Part shown: piece after piece, positions 29,007 to 37,125 of the stretch
Position numbering within the stretch: the stretch's first letter is position 1
Layout: each line of letters begins with the position of its first letter
Source of the DNA: Chloroflexota bacterium
Lineage (GTDB): Bacteria > Chloroflexota > Limnocylindria > QHBO01
Length of the DNA stretch: 64,000 nt
Direction of reading: 5' to 3'
Assembly: GCA_040902225.1 (NCBI GenBank)
Contig: JBBDXT010000007.1
Location: 320,346 to 384,345, forward strand
The notes under the pieces: generated by a model
Seen by the model: only the letters and a program-made list of their open reading frames with translations
What the model was told of the DNA's origin: nothing
Databases searched by the model: none
Translations under genes and position numbers: made by a program

Positions 29007-29768
29007 TCAGTCCTCCGGGATCTTGATCCAGCCCTGGCGCATGGCGTACACGACGGCCTGCGTCCGGTCATTCACCGACAGCTTGCGGAGGATGCTCGAC
29101 ATGTGGTTCTTGACCGTCTGCTCACTGATGCCCAGCGCATAGGCCACCTGCTTGTTGGTCATCCCCTGGGCAATGTTGTCCAGGATCTCGACCTCGCGTG
29201 GCGAGAGCGGCGCGAAGATCGGCTGGGCGTCGGCCCCGTAGACCGCCAGCTCCCGGAACTCCTTGAGGACCCGGCTGGCCACGGCCGGCTTGCTGAAGAC
29301 CTTGTCGTTGATCAGGTACTCGCCGGCGCGAACGCGTCGGATGATCGCGATCAGGTCCGTCGGGTCGATGTCCTTCAGCACATAGGCGGCGGCGCCGGCC
29401 CTGATCGCCTCGAAGAGCTGGTCCTCGTCCTCGTTCGGCGCCAGGACGATGATCGCCGTATGCGGCAGCTCCCGCTTGACCCGCTGGGTCGTCTCGATCC
29501 CGTTGGGAGTGGGCAGGGTGAGGTCCATCAGGACGACGTCGGGGGTCAGCTCCTGGATGGTGGTGATCGCCTCGCGACCGTTGCCGGCCTCGCCGACGAC
29601 CTCCATGTCGGCCTCGAGCTCGAGGATGTTGCGCACGCCACGACGGAACAGTGTGTGCCCGTCCACGATCACGATGCGCGCCTTCGCCCCGGCGGCTCGT
29701 CGGTCGGCGCCCTTACGACGCTCGGTTTCCTGTTCCACGATCTTCTCCTTGGCAGCCATGGTAGCCAT
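29007..29768 (-). CDS. NarL/LuxR-family response regulator with a degenerate receiver
   Basis: A 253-residue regulator whose start overlaps the kinase stop (TAATG). After a charged N-terminal extension of about 29 residues comes a receiver with D36, phospho-acceptor D82 and K132, but the second pocket acid is Gly (G37 in IVIVDGHTLFR) and the usual Thr/Ser after the fourth strand is Ala (A110 in IIVLAPNED). The C-terminal GerE HTH is intact (LSPREVEILDNIAQGMTNKQ, then SEQTVKNHMSSILRKL). The odd receiver may signal without normal phosphorylation. It lies directly upstream of flp. Confidence 0.9.
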   Translation of the reverse strand: MATMAAKEKIVEQETERRKGADRRAAGAKARIVIVDGHTLFRRGVRNILELEADMEVVGEAGNGREAITTIQELTPDVVLMDLTLPTPNGIETTQRVKRELPHTAIIVLAPNEDEDQLFEAIRAGAAAYVLKDIDPTDLIAIIRRVRAGEYLINDKVFSKPAVASRVLKEFRELAVYGADAQPIFAPLSPREVEILDNIAQGMTNKQVAYALGISEQTVKNHMSSILRKLSVNDRTQAVVYAMRQGWIKIPED

Positions 29769-30802
29769 TAGTGAACCTCCGGTATGCGAAGAAGGATGCG
29801 AGTCCCCTCCCCCTGGCGGGACTCGATTTGGAGTGACGAACCCATCAGCTCGGCGCGCTCGCGCATGAACTGCAGGCCGAAGTTGCGGCTGGCCGAGGCG
29901 AGCCGCATGACGTCGAAGCCCCGACCGTTGTCGACGATCACGAGGTGACCCTCCTCGAGGCTAATGCGGACCGTTGTGGCGGCCGCATGCTTGCGAACGT
30001 TCTGGAGGGCTTCCTGCACGACGCGCAGCATCGGTGCCTTGGCCTCTCCAGGGACCTTGGAGTCGATGCCCGGCACCGACACCTCAACGGCGATCCCGTG
30101 CTTGGCCGCGAACTCGGCCCCTGCAACGGTGATCGCCTGCTTCAATCCGACGTCGACAGATGGAGGCCGGAGGGCGGTGATGAATGAGCGCACCTCATCA
30201 AGCCCCTCGCGCAGCATGGTGCGCAGGAACGCGAGCTCGTCCCGCGCGGTCTCCGGCGAGTCGTCGATCACGCGGTCGAGGTACTCGACCTGGAAGATGG
30301 CGTTGGTCAGGACCTGGCCAGGTCCGTCGTGGACCTCCTCGGCGAGACGCTGACGCTCGCCTTCCTGCGCCTGGATGATCTTCAGCGAGATTGCGGCCGG
30401 CGAGAGATCGGCGTCGGACAGGGTCGGCTCGGAGGCGCGCTCGTCGTCGCTGGCCAGGTAGGTCAGGACGAGCTCCATCTGTCGAGCGGCGATATCGATC
30501 CGCTTCAGGCCCGATTGCAGGCCGGCGAGCTCCCTGCCCAGGGCATCGCGGTCGGCTCGCAGGACTGATGGCGAGGGACCGGTTCCACGGTGGGCCGCCA
30601 CGCGATGGTCGACCCGCGCACGCAGCTGGACCCACTCGTCGAGGCGGCTGCGGTACTGCTCGCGATAGATCTCGGCCACCTCGCGAAGACGCCAGGCATT
30701 GCGCGTGACGCTTTCCGCGGCCTGCGCCCGCAGCTGGTCGAAGCCGCTCGGCAGGACGATGGGGACGCTGGATGGCACTCGACGTCGTGCGGTCCGTGGC
30801 AA
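29768..30802 (-). CDS. Cytoplasmic DegS/NarX-type sensor histidine kinase
   Basis: The start chosen is TTG 30802, 8 bases after GAGGA; GTG 30778 is the main alternative. The 344-residue protein has no membrane helix. An N-terminal coiled coil (about residues 20-130) precedes a HisKA_3 domain with the motif GERQRLAEEVHDGPGQVL, then a HATPase domain with QEALQNVRKHAAA, DNGRGFD and NFGLQFMRERAELMG. This layout matches DegS, a soluble kinase paired with a NarL-type regulator, and the next gene is such a regulator. Confidence 0.88.
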   Translation of the reverse strand: MPRTARRRVPSSVPIVLPSGFDQLRAQAAESVTRNAWRLREVAEIYREQYRSRLDEWVQLRARVDHRVAAHRGTGPSPSVLRADRDALGRELAGLQSGLKRIDIAARQMELVLTYLASDDERASEPTLSDADLSPAAISLKIIQAQEGERQRLAEEVHDGPGQVLTNAIFQVEYLDRVIDDSPETARDELAFLRTMLREGLDEVRSFITALRPPSVDVGLKQAITVAGAEFAAKHGIAVEVSVPGIDSKVPGEAKAPMLRVVQEALQNVRKHAAATTVRISLEEGHLVIVDNGRGFDVMRLASASRNFGLQFMRERAELMGSSLQIESRQGEGTRILLRIPEVH

Positions 30803-30863
30803 GTCGCTGGTCCTCGTTAGTACGGGCCCGGCGCAGTACCCGAGCCAGCGGCCATGCTCCCGG

Positions 30864-32522
30864 TCAAAGGTGCATCGGGTCAACAGTACTTCGGGCGCCG
30901 GAAGTACTACTCCGAGGTGGCCCACCCTCGCGCACGACCCGGAAGACGCGAACCCCAGCCGCGTCGTAGTCAGGGGCGGCAGGCAGGAAGTCCGGGTGGT
31001 TCCCGGCGGAATCGGTGGCCGATGCGCCATCCCACAACCCCAGCGGATCCCGCGTCTCCCCGGGGGGCAGCGTCACCACCACCCATTGCACGTCGTAGGC
31101 GTCGACCACTCGCCCGATGACGGGGAAGGGGTCGAACGGGGGAGCCACGCCGGGATTTCCGCTCAAGGCGTGAAGTGCGGCGGGGTCGTACGCCATCACC
31201 ACTGCCGATTGCGCGCCGCGGTCCACGAGGAAGTCGGCAGCCTGACGGAGGCGCGCATGCGCGTCCAACCACTGACCGATCAGCACCGCCGAGCCGGCCA
31301 GCGAGAGGGCGAATGCGCCCGCCAGCCCGGCGACCGCCAGGAATCGGTGCGTCGCCGGCCGTCGAAGGAAGGGCCAGGCCCGCCCCCCGGCGCTGGCTGC
31401 GGGTGCGAGGTTGGCGACCGCCAGTGCTGCGGCGAATGGGAGCCATGCCAGCGACGAGTGGTAGAAGGCGCCCTTCGGGGCATGGAGGGTGAAGACGGCG
31501 CCCATCGCCAGGAACATCACCGCGAAATAGGCCAGGAGCGGCTGCAGCTCCGTGCGCCGGCGCTCGCGCCACAGCCCGTAGCCGAAGGGCAGGATGAAGA
31601 TCCCACCCAGCAGCACCGCTGTCCGCCCGATCAGTTCGCTCCAGGCCGCCAGCTTCGAGCCGATGATGTTCCCCGCCCCCCAGGCCAGGTACTGCCCGAG
31701 CGACGGATCCTGGGCGATCGAGAACTGCTGGTTATAGCTGGTGATCCACAGCGTGTGCCCGCCGGCCGATGGGAACGGGCTGCCGAAGACGGCCAGGTCC
31801 CTTGCCATCCATGGCGCGAGGATGAGCAGCGCGGCCGCGAAGCTGGCGATCCCCCAGCCAACGCGGGCCGGCCAGGACGACCAGTCGCGTCGCACCGCCC
31901 AGGCCACGGCCGGGGCCACGCCGAGCAACAGGCCGTCGACCCGTGCCAGCGTCGCCAGTCCCACGCAAGCGCCCGCGGCCACGAGCCATGGGCCGGGCCT
32001 TGGAGCGCGAACCGCCCGCATCGAGCTCCAGATCGCGGCTGCCCCGGTCGCTCCGAACACGGCGAAGGCGTCGACCAGCGGGGCCATCACCAGCAGCGGC
32101 CCCGCCGCCAGCACGAGCAGGGCCGCGATCCAGCCGTTGAATCGCGAGCCCCACAGATCCACGGCGATGTAATGGGTGAATGGGACCAGTGCGGCGCCGA
32201 TGAGGACCATCGGCAGCTGGGCGGCGCGCCACGATCCCAGCAGGTCGCCGACGACGGCGATCGATCCAGCCGCCACGATGGACGTGAGCGGCATCCAGTG
32301 CCCGTTGCTGGGGACGGGGAGCATCGGGTCAGCGGGCAGGCGGCCGCCGACCTCGAGGAAGCTCCACAGGACCGGGACGCTGAAGCCACGGCCGGCGGCC
32401 AGCTGCTCCCCGACAAGCTGGTAGTACGCGGGGTCGGTGTACGGCGGGTAGTCGACCACCAGGGCGGCGGCGAGACGGGTGACGAGCGCCAGGGCGAAGA
32501 GAAGGGCCAGGTCCCGGCGCAT
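30864..32522 (-). CDS. GT-C membrane glycosyltransferase (PMT/ArnT-like)
   Basis: A 552-residue protein with about ten membrane helices. The first exported loop contains YTDPAYYQLVGEQLAAGRGF, the acidic-motif loop of GT-C enzymes of the GT39/GT83 type, which use polyprenyl-phosphate sugars on the outer face of the membrane. A soluble C-terminal domain of about 130 residues follows. It shares one base (TGATG) with the preceding membrane gene, so the two are coupled. Donor and acceptor cannot be deduced. Confidence 0.78.
   Translation of the reverse strand: MRRDLALLFALALVTRLAAALVVDYPPYTDPAYYQLVGEQLAAGRGFSVPVLWSFLEVGGRLPADPMLPVPSNGHWMPLTSIVAAGSIAVVGDLLGSWRAAQLPMVLIGAALVPFTHYIAVDLWGSRFNGWIAALLVLAAGPLLVMAPLVDAFAVFGATGAAAIWSSMRAVRAPRPGPWLVAAGACVGLATLARVDGLLLGVAPAVAWAVRRDWSSWPARVGWGIASFAAALLILAPWMARDLAVFGSPFPSAGGHTLWITSYNQQFSIAQDPSLGQYLAWGAGNIIGSKLAAWSELIGRTAVLLGGIFILPFGYGLWRERRRTELQPLLAYFAVMFLAMGAVFTLHAPKGAFYHSSLAWLPFAAALAVANLAPAASAGGRAWPFLRRPATHRFLAVAGLAGAFALSLAGSAVLIGQWLDAHARLRQAADFLVDRGAQSAVVMAYDPAALHALSGNPGVAPPFDPFPVIGRVVDAYDVQWVVVTLPPGETRDPLGLWDGASATDSAGNHPDFLPAAPDYDAAGVRVFRVVREGGPPRSSTSGARSTVDPMHL
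30885..30908. promoter_or_regulatory. 24-base near-perfect palindrome upstream of the DegS-like kinase gene
   Basis: AGTACTTC-GGGCGCCG-GAAGTACT has perfect 8-base arms and an inner GGCGCC palindrome; only one symmetric pair is mismatched. It lies in the last codons of the glycosyltransferase gene, about 85 bases before the kinase start, where an operator could sit. Confidence 0.4.
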
Positions 32523-34051
32523 CAGCGGCGCACCCAGATGGCGGCGGTCTCGTCAAGGTAGACCCGCTCCCAGTTGGCCGACGCATCGAACCAGTCGGCG
32601 AGCGGCGTGTCCGGCGGGTACACGGCGTAGTCGATCCGATAGCGGTAAAATTTGTCCTGCGGATCGCCATGGAGGCCGATGATCGCTACGTACATCTGGA
32701 GCAGATCGTCTCCATACACATCGGCCCGGCCGTCCATGAAGATGAGCTGCTGTGGTCGGTGCTGGCCGATGTAGCCGCCCCATTCGTATCGGTTGAAGAT
32801 GCGCGTGCCCGGCTCGTGTTCATCCATCCACGCGACTGCGCCGGCGGGCAGTCCGCGGGCGATCTCGGCGGCCTGGACGGGTGGGGTGGTCCGCAGCAGC
32901 GCGACGCCGATTCCAAGCACCAATAGGACCGCCGCGATACCCGCATTGACCGCCGCTCGTCTGCCGCTCATGGGACGGGCGAGCCGCGCGAGCACCCCGG
33001 AAGTGCTCCTGCCGACCCTCGACTTGGAGATCACCGGCGAGAGCACGACCGCGACGATCGCCCCTCCGATCGGCCCCACGATGAGAAGGAATCGGATCGC
33101 CTGCCAGGCCATTACCGTCAGCCCCACCAGGATCAGCGCATCCGAGGCCCGGAGCCGATGGTGCGCGAAAGCGAAGGCGGGGATGACCCCAACCACCACG
33201 AATCCAAGCAGCAGCCAGCCAAAGATGCTGCCCAGGTCGGCCGGGAACCACTCCATCACGTACCGATTCAGCGCGGTGATCCCCACCGTGTCGAAGGGGT
33301 ACGTGTAGAGGGCGAGGCCGCTGGGGTTGAGCGCAAGGGCGGCCACGCTCGCCAGGAGCGCCAGCGCCAGGTCGCGTAACTGACCCCAGCCCAGGGGTGG
33401 CTGTCCACCGGGCTCGCGCCGGATCGCGCGGTCCACGACCTCGCCCACGAGCACGGCGCCGCCCAGCAGAAAGAGGAGGATCCAGCCGGCGTGCAGGTTG
33501 GCCCACAGGGCGGCGATGGCCGGCAGGGCGATCAGCCAGCGCCGGGATTGGTCGACCTGGTAGCGCCAGAGGACCCACAGGACGGCCGTTGCCAGAAGCA
33601 GGTCGAGCACCTGCACGCGAACGCCCATGACCGGCCCGGCCAGCAAGAGTCCGACAGATAGCCAGATGATCCGGCTGGCCCAGCCGACCGAGGGCAACCG
33701 AAGTGCGATCGCCCTCCACAGGATCCAGAAGGCGATGACCGCGAACGCACCGAACAGGAACGAAAGCGCGGTCTGCCCCCACTCGCCCATCCCATTGCCA
33801 AATGCCAGCAGGACGTTGGCGAGCCAGTCCTGGCTGGTCCAGTGACGTCCGGCGCCGACGATGCTCCAGGTATCGACATTCGGGATTCGGCCCGTGCTCA
33901 CGACCTGCTCCCCGGCGCGGATGTGCCACCACACATCGCCGTCGATCAATGGCCAGGTGGCGCGAGGAAGGACGGCGGCAGAGAAGAAGCCGACCACCGC
34001 CGCCGACGAAGCGGCAACGCCAGTACGTGTGCCATCCGCCTGAGCGTTCAT
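32522..34051 (-). CDS. Polytopic membrane protein, GT-C-like, WWHIRAG family
   Basis: A 509-residue protein with about ten helices. The first exported loop reads LIDGDVWWHIRAGEQVVSTG, then a Pro-x-x-Asp-x-Trp-Ser and a Trp-x-x-Gln-Asp-Trp-Leu, a loop pattern of uncharacterised GT-C-like proteins. The C-terminus has a conserved Glu-Trp-Gly-Gly-Tyr, then FMDGRADVYG. The gene at 35602-37125 is its paralogue, on the other side of a sulfatase-like gene. A glycosyl-transfer role is inferred only from topology and context. Confidence 0.65.
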   Translation of the reverse strand: MNAQADGTRTGVAASSAAVVGFFSAAVLPRATWPLIDGDVWWHIRAGEQVVSTGRIPNVDTWSIVGAGRHWTSQDWLANVLLAFGNGMGEWGQTALSFLFGAFAVIAFWILWRAIALRLPSVGWASRIIWLSVGLLLAGPVMGVRVQVLDLLLATAVLWVLWRYQVDQSRRWLIALPAIAALWANLHAGWILLFLLGGAVLVGEVVDRAIRREPGGQPPLGWGQLRDLALALLASVAALALNPSGLALYTYPFDTVGITALNRYVMEWFPADLGSIFGWLLLGFVVVGVIPAFAFAHHRLRASDALILVGLTVMAWQAIRFLLIVGPIGGAIVAVVLSPVISKSRVGRSTSGVLARLARPMSGRRAAVNAGIAAVLLVLGIGVALLRTTPPVQAAEIARGLPAGAVAWMDEHEPGTRIFNRYEWGGYIGQHRPQQLIFMDGRADVYGDDLLQMYVAIIGLHGDPQDKFYRYRIDYAVYPPDTPLADWFDASANWERVYLDETAAIWVRR

Positions 34052-34057
34052 CCCGGG

Positions 34058-35500
34058 CTAGGGCTCGGGGCCCGTGTAGGGCGTCAGGGTCAGCGGCTCC
34101 AGTCCAGCTGAGATCCAAGCGCGATACGGATCGCCAGAAGTGAACGGCAGGTCGGTGAGCCGCGCGAGCACGGTCATTGGCGTGACGTCGTCCTCGTACT
34201 GCACCTCGTTGGCGGGCGCCCGCGCCGCGAAGAAGTTACGGAACGCATTCGCCGGTGCCTCTCCGGTCCTGGGACTGCCGTGATCCGACATCAAAATGAT
34301 GAGTGCTCCCGGATCGTCGCCGATGATGCGATCCAGGACTGCGACGACGAGCTCGTTCACGTGGGTGACCTGACCCGGGAATCCCTCCCAGTCGGCGGCC
34401 GACGTTATGCCATAGGGACTGCAGCCCGGGAAGCACGCCGGGGGCTCAGCGGGAGACCCGTCGGCGCGAAAGGCGACCGGAGCATGGGGTGCCAGCAGGT
34501 GGGCGAAGACGAACCGTGGCGTGGCGGAGGTCCGCGCCATCTCGTCACCAAGAAGCTGGAGCGTGCTCTCCAGGCGAGCGCGGTGCTGATCGAAGACGAC
34601 GCCTGGTGCGAGTCTGAATGCCAGCTGACCCGCCAGAGAGCGCTGGATCAGCGATAGCTCGAACGAGGTCCATTCCGGCGGCGTCAGGATCCGATCGGCG
34701 CTGGTCAGGGCGGCACTCTCGAAGGCGGACGGGATCGTGACGATCTCGTAGCCGTCGCGCCGAAACCCGTCGAGAACCGGTGCCCTGCCGAGTGCCAGCA
34801 TCACTCGGCGATACTGCTCGGCTGGGTCTGCGGGGGGCGGCGCGAGCTCGTGGATTTCGTCCACGTACCGGCCGTAGAACATGGACGAGAGGCTGGCCCA
34901 GGTGGCCGTGTAATTCGAGCGGCTGTGCGCCGCCACAAGGAAGCCGCGGGTGGTTAGCGCAGTCACAAAGGCCGAGTTGTCCACGCCGAACTGCTCGACC
35001 AGCGAGTCGGCGCGGGGGTAGCCATCCACCAGCAGCAGCACGATGTCGGGCCGGCCAGTGCCAGTGGCACCCTCAATGGCTCCGTCCGCGGGGTGGTACG
35101 AGGCGATCGCCCAGCCCACGACTGGGATCGCTGCCACCGTCGCGAAGGCCCAGGCGAAGACCCCGAGGTTGCGAGCCACGGTCCTGGCGTTGAGGCCCAG
35201 GGCTGGCTCGCCCCGCCGACGGCGCATGAGCTGGATCGCCAGGAGCCAGATCACGGCCACTACCAGCACTGCCAGCGGGACCCATGCCGCGCCCAGGACG
35301 AGCACGACCGCGGACGCGGCGATCTCGGCCCGGTCTCCATCCCGCAGGACCAGCCCGAGGAGCAGCTGGAGTGCGACTGCCACGGCGACCCCGACGAGCA
35401 GCGGCCGCCACAGGGCCATCATCGGGTTGGGGGTGGCGCTGAACGAGATGAGGACATAGGCGGCAACGAAGGCAGCAGCCGACCATCGCGCGAGAGCCAT
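34058..35500 (-). CDS. Membrane-anchored sulfatase/alkaline phosphatase superfamily protein
   Basis: The start chosen is ATG 35500. The 480-residue protein has four or five N-terminal helices (residues 1-150), then an extracytoplasmic alkaline-phosphatase-fold domain: the metal/nucleophile strand is DIVLLLVDGYPRADSL, followed by FVFAHLLAPHAPVAF and the C-terminal metal site LIILMSDHGSPR. This plan resembles lipoteichoic acid synthases and phosphoethanolamine transferases, which move phosphorylated groups between lipids and glycans. The residue after the metal Asp region is Arg-Ala-Asp-Ser, so the nucleophile assignment is tentative. A paralogue lies at 54338-55618. Confidence 0.78.
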   Translation of the reverse strand: MALARWSAAAFVAAYVLISFSATPNPMMALWRPLLVGVAVAVALQLLLGLVLRDGDRAEIAASAVVLVLGAAWVPLAVLVVAVIWLLAIQLMRRRRGEPALGLNARTVARNLGVFAWAFATVAAIPVVGWAIASYHPADGAIEGATGTGRPDIVLLLVDGYPRADSLVEQFGVDNSAFVTALTTRGFLVAAHSRSNYTATWASLSSMFYGRYVDEIHELAPPPADPAEQYRRVMLALGRAPVLDGFRRDGYEIVTIPSAFESAALTSADRILTPPEWTSFELSLIQRSLAGQLAFRLAPGVVFDQHRARLESTLQLLGDEMARTSATPRFVFAHLLAPHAPVAFRADGSPAEPPACFPGCSPYGITSAADWEGFPGQVTHVNELVVAVLDRIIGDDPGALIILMSDHGSPRTGEAPANAFRNFFAARAPANEVQYEDDVTPMTVLARLTDLPFTSGDPYRAWISAGLEPLTLTPYTGPEP

Positions 35501-35601
35501 GGGTCGGAGTCTACGGCCCGTCAGATTGGCGCTCCGCGAATACGTGCGCGGTACTTCCGTCCCGTTCCGGTGCATCCACGCACCGACTAGACTCGCCGCC
35601 G
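35501..35601. promoter_or_regulatory. Divergent promoter region, both sides with TAGACT at leaderless spacing
   Basis: On the minus strand TAGACT (35513-35508) ends 7 bases before ATG 35500. On the plus strand TAGACT (35588-35593) ends 8 bases before ATG 35602. Neither start has a ribosome site, and neither has a clear -35 box. Both mRNAs are predicted to be leaderless. Confidence 0.6.
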
Positions 35602-37125
35602 ATGACCACCACCCGGCCACCCGACGCCACGCGGGACGACCGCGCGGCGAGCTGGCTTCGCTGGCTGCCCCCGCCGGTCGTGCTGCTCGCGATCGCGCTG
35701 GGCGGGGTCATGTTCGCGATCACCGTCACCAAGGGCGTGCAGGACCCCGACTTCTTCTGGCACATCAGCGCCGGCCAGCTGATCGCGCAGACTGGGCAGG
35801 TCCCCTCGACCGACCCATTCAGCTTCACCTGGCTCGGGAAGCCGTGGACCCCCCACGAGTGGCTCTCCGAGCTGCTCATCTACTGGCTGGTGACCGGCCT
35901 CGGGCGGATCGGCGCTCTGATCGTCTTCGGGCTCTTTCCGGCGGCCATCTTCGCCATCCTCGCCACCGCGCTGCGTCGCGCCTGCGGGGCACGGGTCCTG
36001 GCCATGGCGGTCCCCTTCGCCGTCGGCGCGTTCGTGATGATCGGCTTCGTCACACTGCGTCCGCAGGCCATCAGCTGGCTGCTGCTGGCGGGCTTGATCT
36101 GGTTCCTGCTCGAGGCGAGGCCCGATCGTCCGCGACGCTTCCTCCTCCTGATTCCCCCCTTCGTGGTCTGGGCCAACCTGCACGGGCTGTACGTCATCGG
36201 CCTCGGCGTGGTTGGCCTGTACGCCCTCTTCACCATCACAGGCCAGACGCCGATGTCACCGCGCCGGAACTGGGTGCTCGGGGCGCTGGCGGGGGTCATC
36301 GCCGCGTCCATGGTCACCCCGGCCGGACCGATCGGGATCCTGTACCCGCTCCGCTACATTGAAGGTGGCGACTGGGGCCTGGCCAACATCGCCGAGTGGC
36401 AGTCGCCGAACTTCCACGAGCCGGCGCACATGGGCTTCCTGCTGATGATCGTGCTGCTCGGGCTGAATGGCGGGCGGGCCACCCCCGGCTGGCTGGTTGC
36501 CCTCTCCTGGGTCGGAGTGGCGATGGGTCTGCTGGCGCTGCGCAACGCGCCGATTGCCGCGATCTTCGCCATGCCCACCCTGGTGATGGGACTGGAGGCG
36601 CGGCTGCGCGAGCGTGACGAGCGCCGGAATCGCCAACAGAAGCCGTTGGCGCCCTCGCGGGCGCTCGGCCGTCGAGTTATGGAGCTCATCACCGCGCTTG
36701 TCATTGCGGTCGGGTCGATGCTGGTGCTCATCCCGCGTGACCTGAATGCCGCGATCGACAAGAGCCTTGGCACGCGCTTCCCGGTGGCCGGGGTTGACGC
36801 CCTCGAGCAGCTGGCCCCCGATTCCAATGTGCTGGCCGAGTACGGCTGGGGCGGCTACGTGATCTGGCGGCTGCACGACGACGGCGGTCGCGTCTTCGTC
36901 GATGGCCGCAACGACATGTACTCCCAGCAGGTGCTGGACGATTACTCCGCAATTCGTGCAGCCGATCCGGGCTGGGAGCAGCTGGCCGCGCGCTACGACG
37001 TACAAGCGCTGCTCTTCCCGCCAGAGATCACCCTGACCCGGGGTCCCGCCGCCACCGCGGGCTGGTGCGAGGTTCTCCGCGACGAGTGGCAGGTCCTCTA
37101 CCTGCGCAGCTGCCCGCTCCCCTAG
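35602..37125 (+). CDS. Polytopic membrane protein, GT-C-like, paralogue of the gene at 32522
   Basis: A 507-residue protein with about ten helices. It shares with its paralogue the loop pattern DPDFFWHISAGQLIAQTG, a Pro-Ser-Thr-Asp-Pro-Phe-Ser and a His-Glu-Trp-Leu-Ser-Glu, and near the C-terminus the Tyr-Gly-Trp-Gly-Gly-Tyr followed by VFVDGRNDMYS. Transcription appears leaderless. Its stop codon and that of the converging methyltransferase gene occupy the same CTAG. No biochemical function is known to me for this family. Confidence 0.65.
   Translation: MTTTRPPDATRDDRAASWLRWLPPPVVLLAIALGGVMFAITVTKGVQDPDFFWHISAGQLIAQTGQVPSTDPFSFTWLGKPWTPHEWLSELLIYWLVTGLGRIGALIVFGLFPAAIFAILATALRRACGARVLAMAVPFAVGAFVMIGFVTLRPQAISWLLLAGLIWFLLEARPDRPRRFLLLIPPFVVWANLHGLYVIGLGVVGLYALFTITGQTPMSPRRNWVLGALAGVIAASMVTPAGPIGILYPLRYIEGGDWGLANIAEWQSPNFHEPAHMGFLLMIVLLGLNGGRATPGWLVALSWVGVAMGLLALRNAPIAAIFAMPTLVMGLEARLRERDERRNRQQKPLAPSRALGRRVMELITALVIAVGSMLVLIPRDLNAAIDKSLGTRFPVAGVDALEQLAPDSNVLAEYGWGGYVIWRLHDDGGRVFVDGRNDMYSQQVLDDYSAIRAADPGWEQLAARYDVQALLFPPEITLTRGPAATAGWCEVLRDEWQVLYLRSCPLP

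Noticed and set aside
28825-29142. Plus-strand small gene with GGAGGAGGAG before ATG 28901
   Set aside because: The ribosome-like site is attractive, but the product has no coherent domain, runs antisense into the regulator gene and overlaps hairpins better explained as terminators.
30699-32561. Plus-strand open frame of 620 codons opposite the GT-C gene
   Set aside because: Composition is extreme (Gly, Arg, Gln, Asp) and lacks hydrophobic segments; the minus strand encodes a coherent multi-helix membrane protein.
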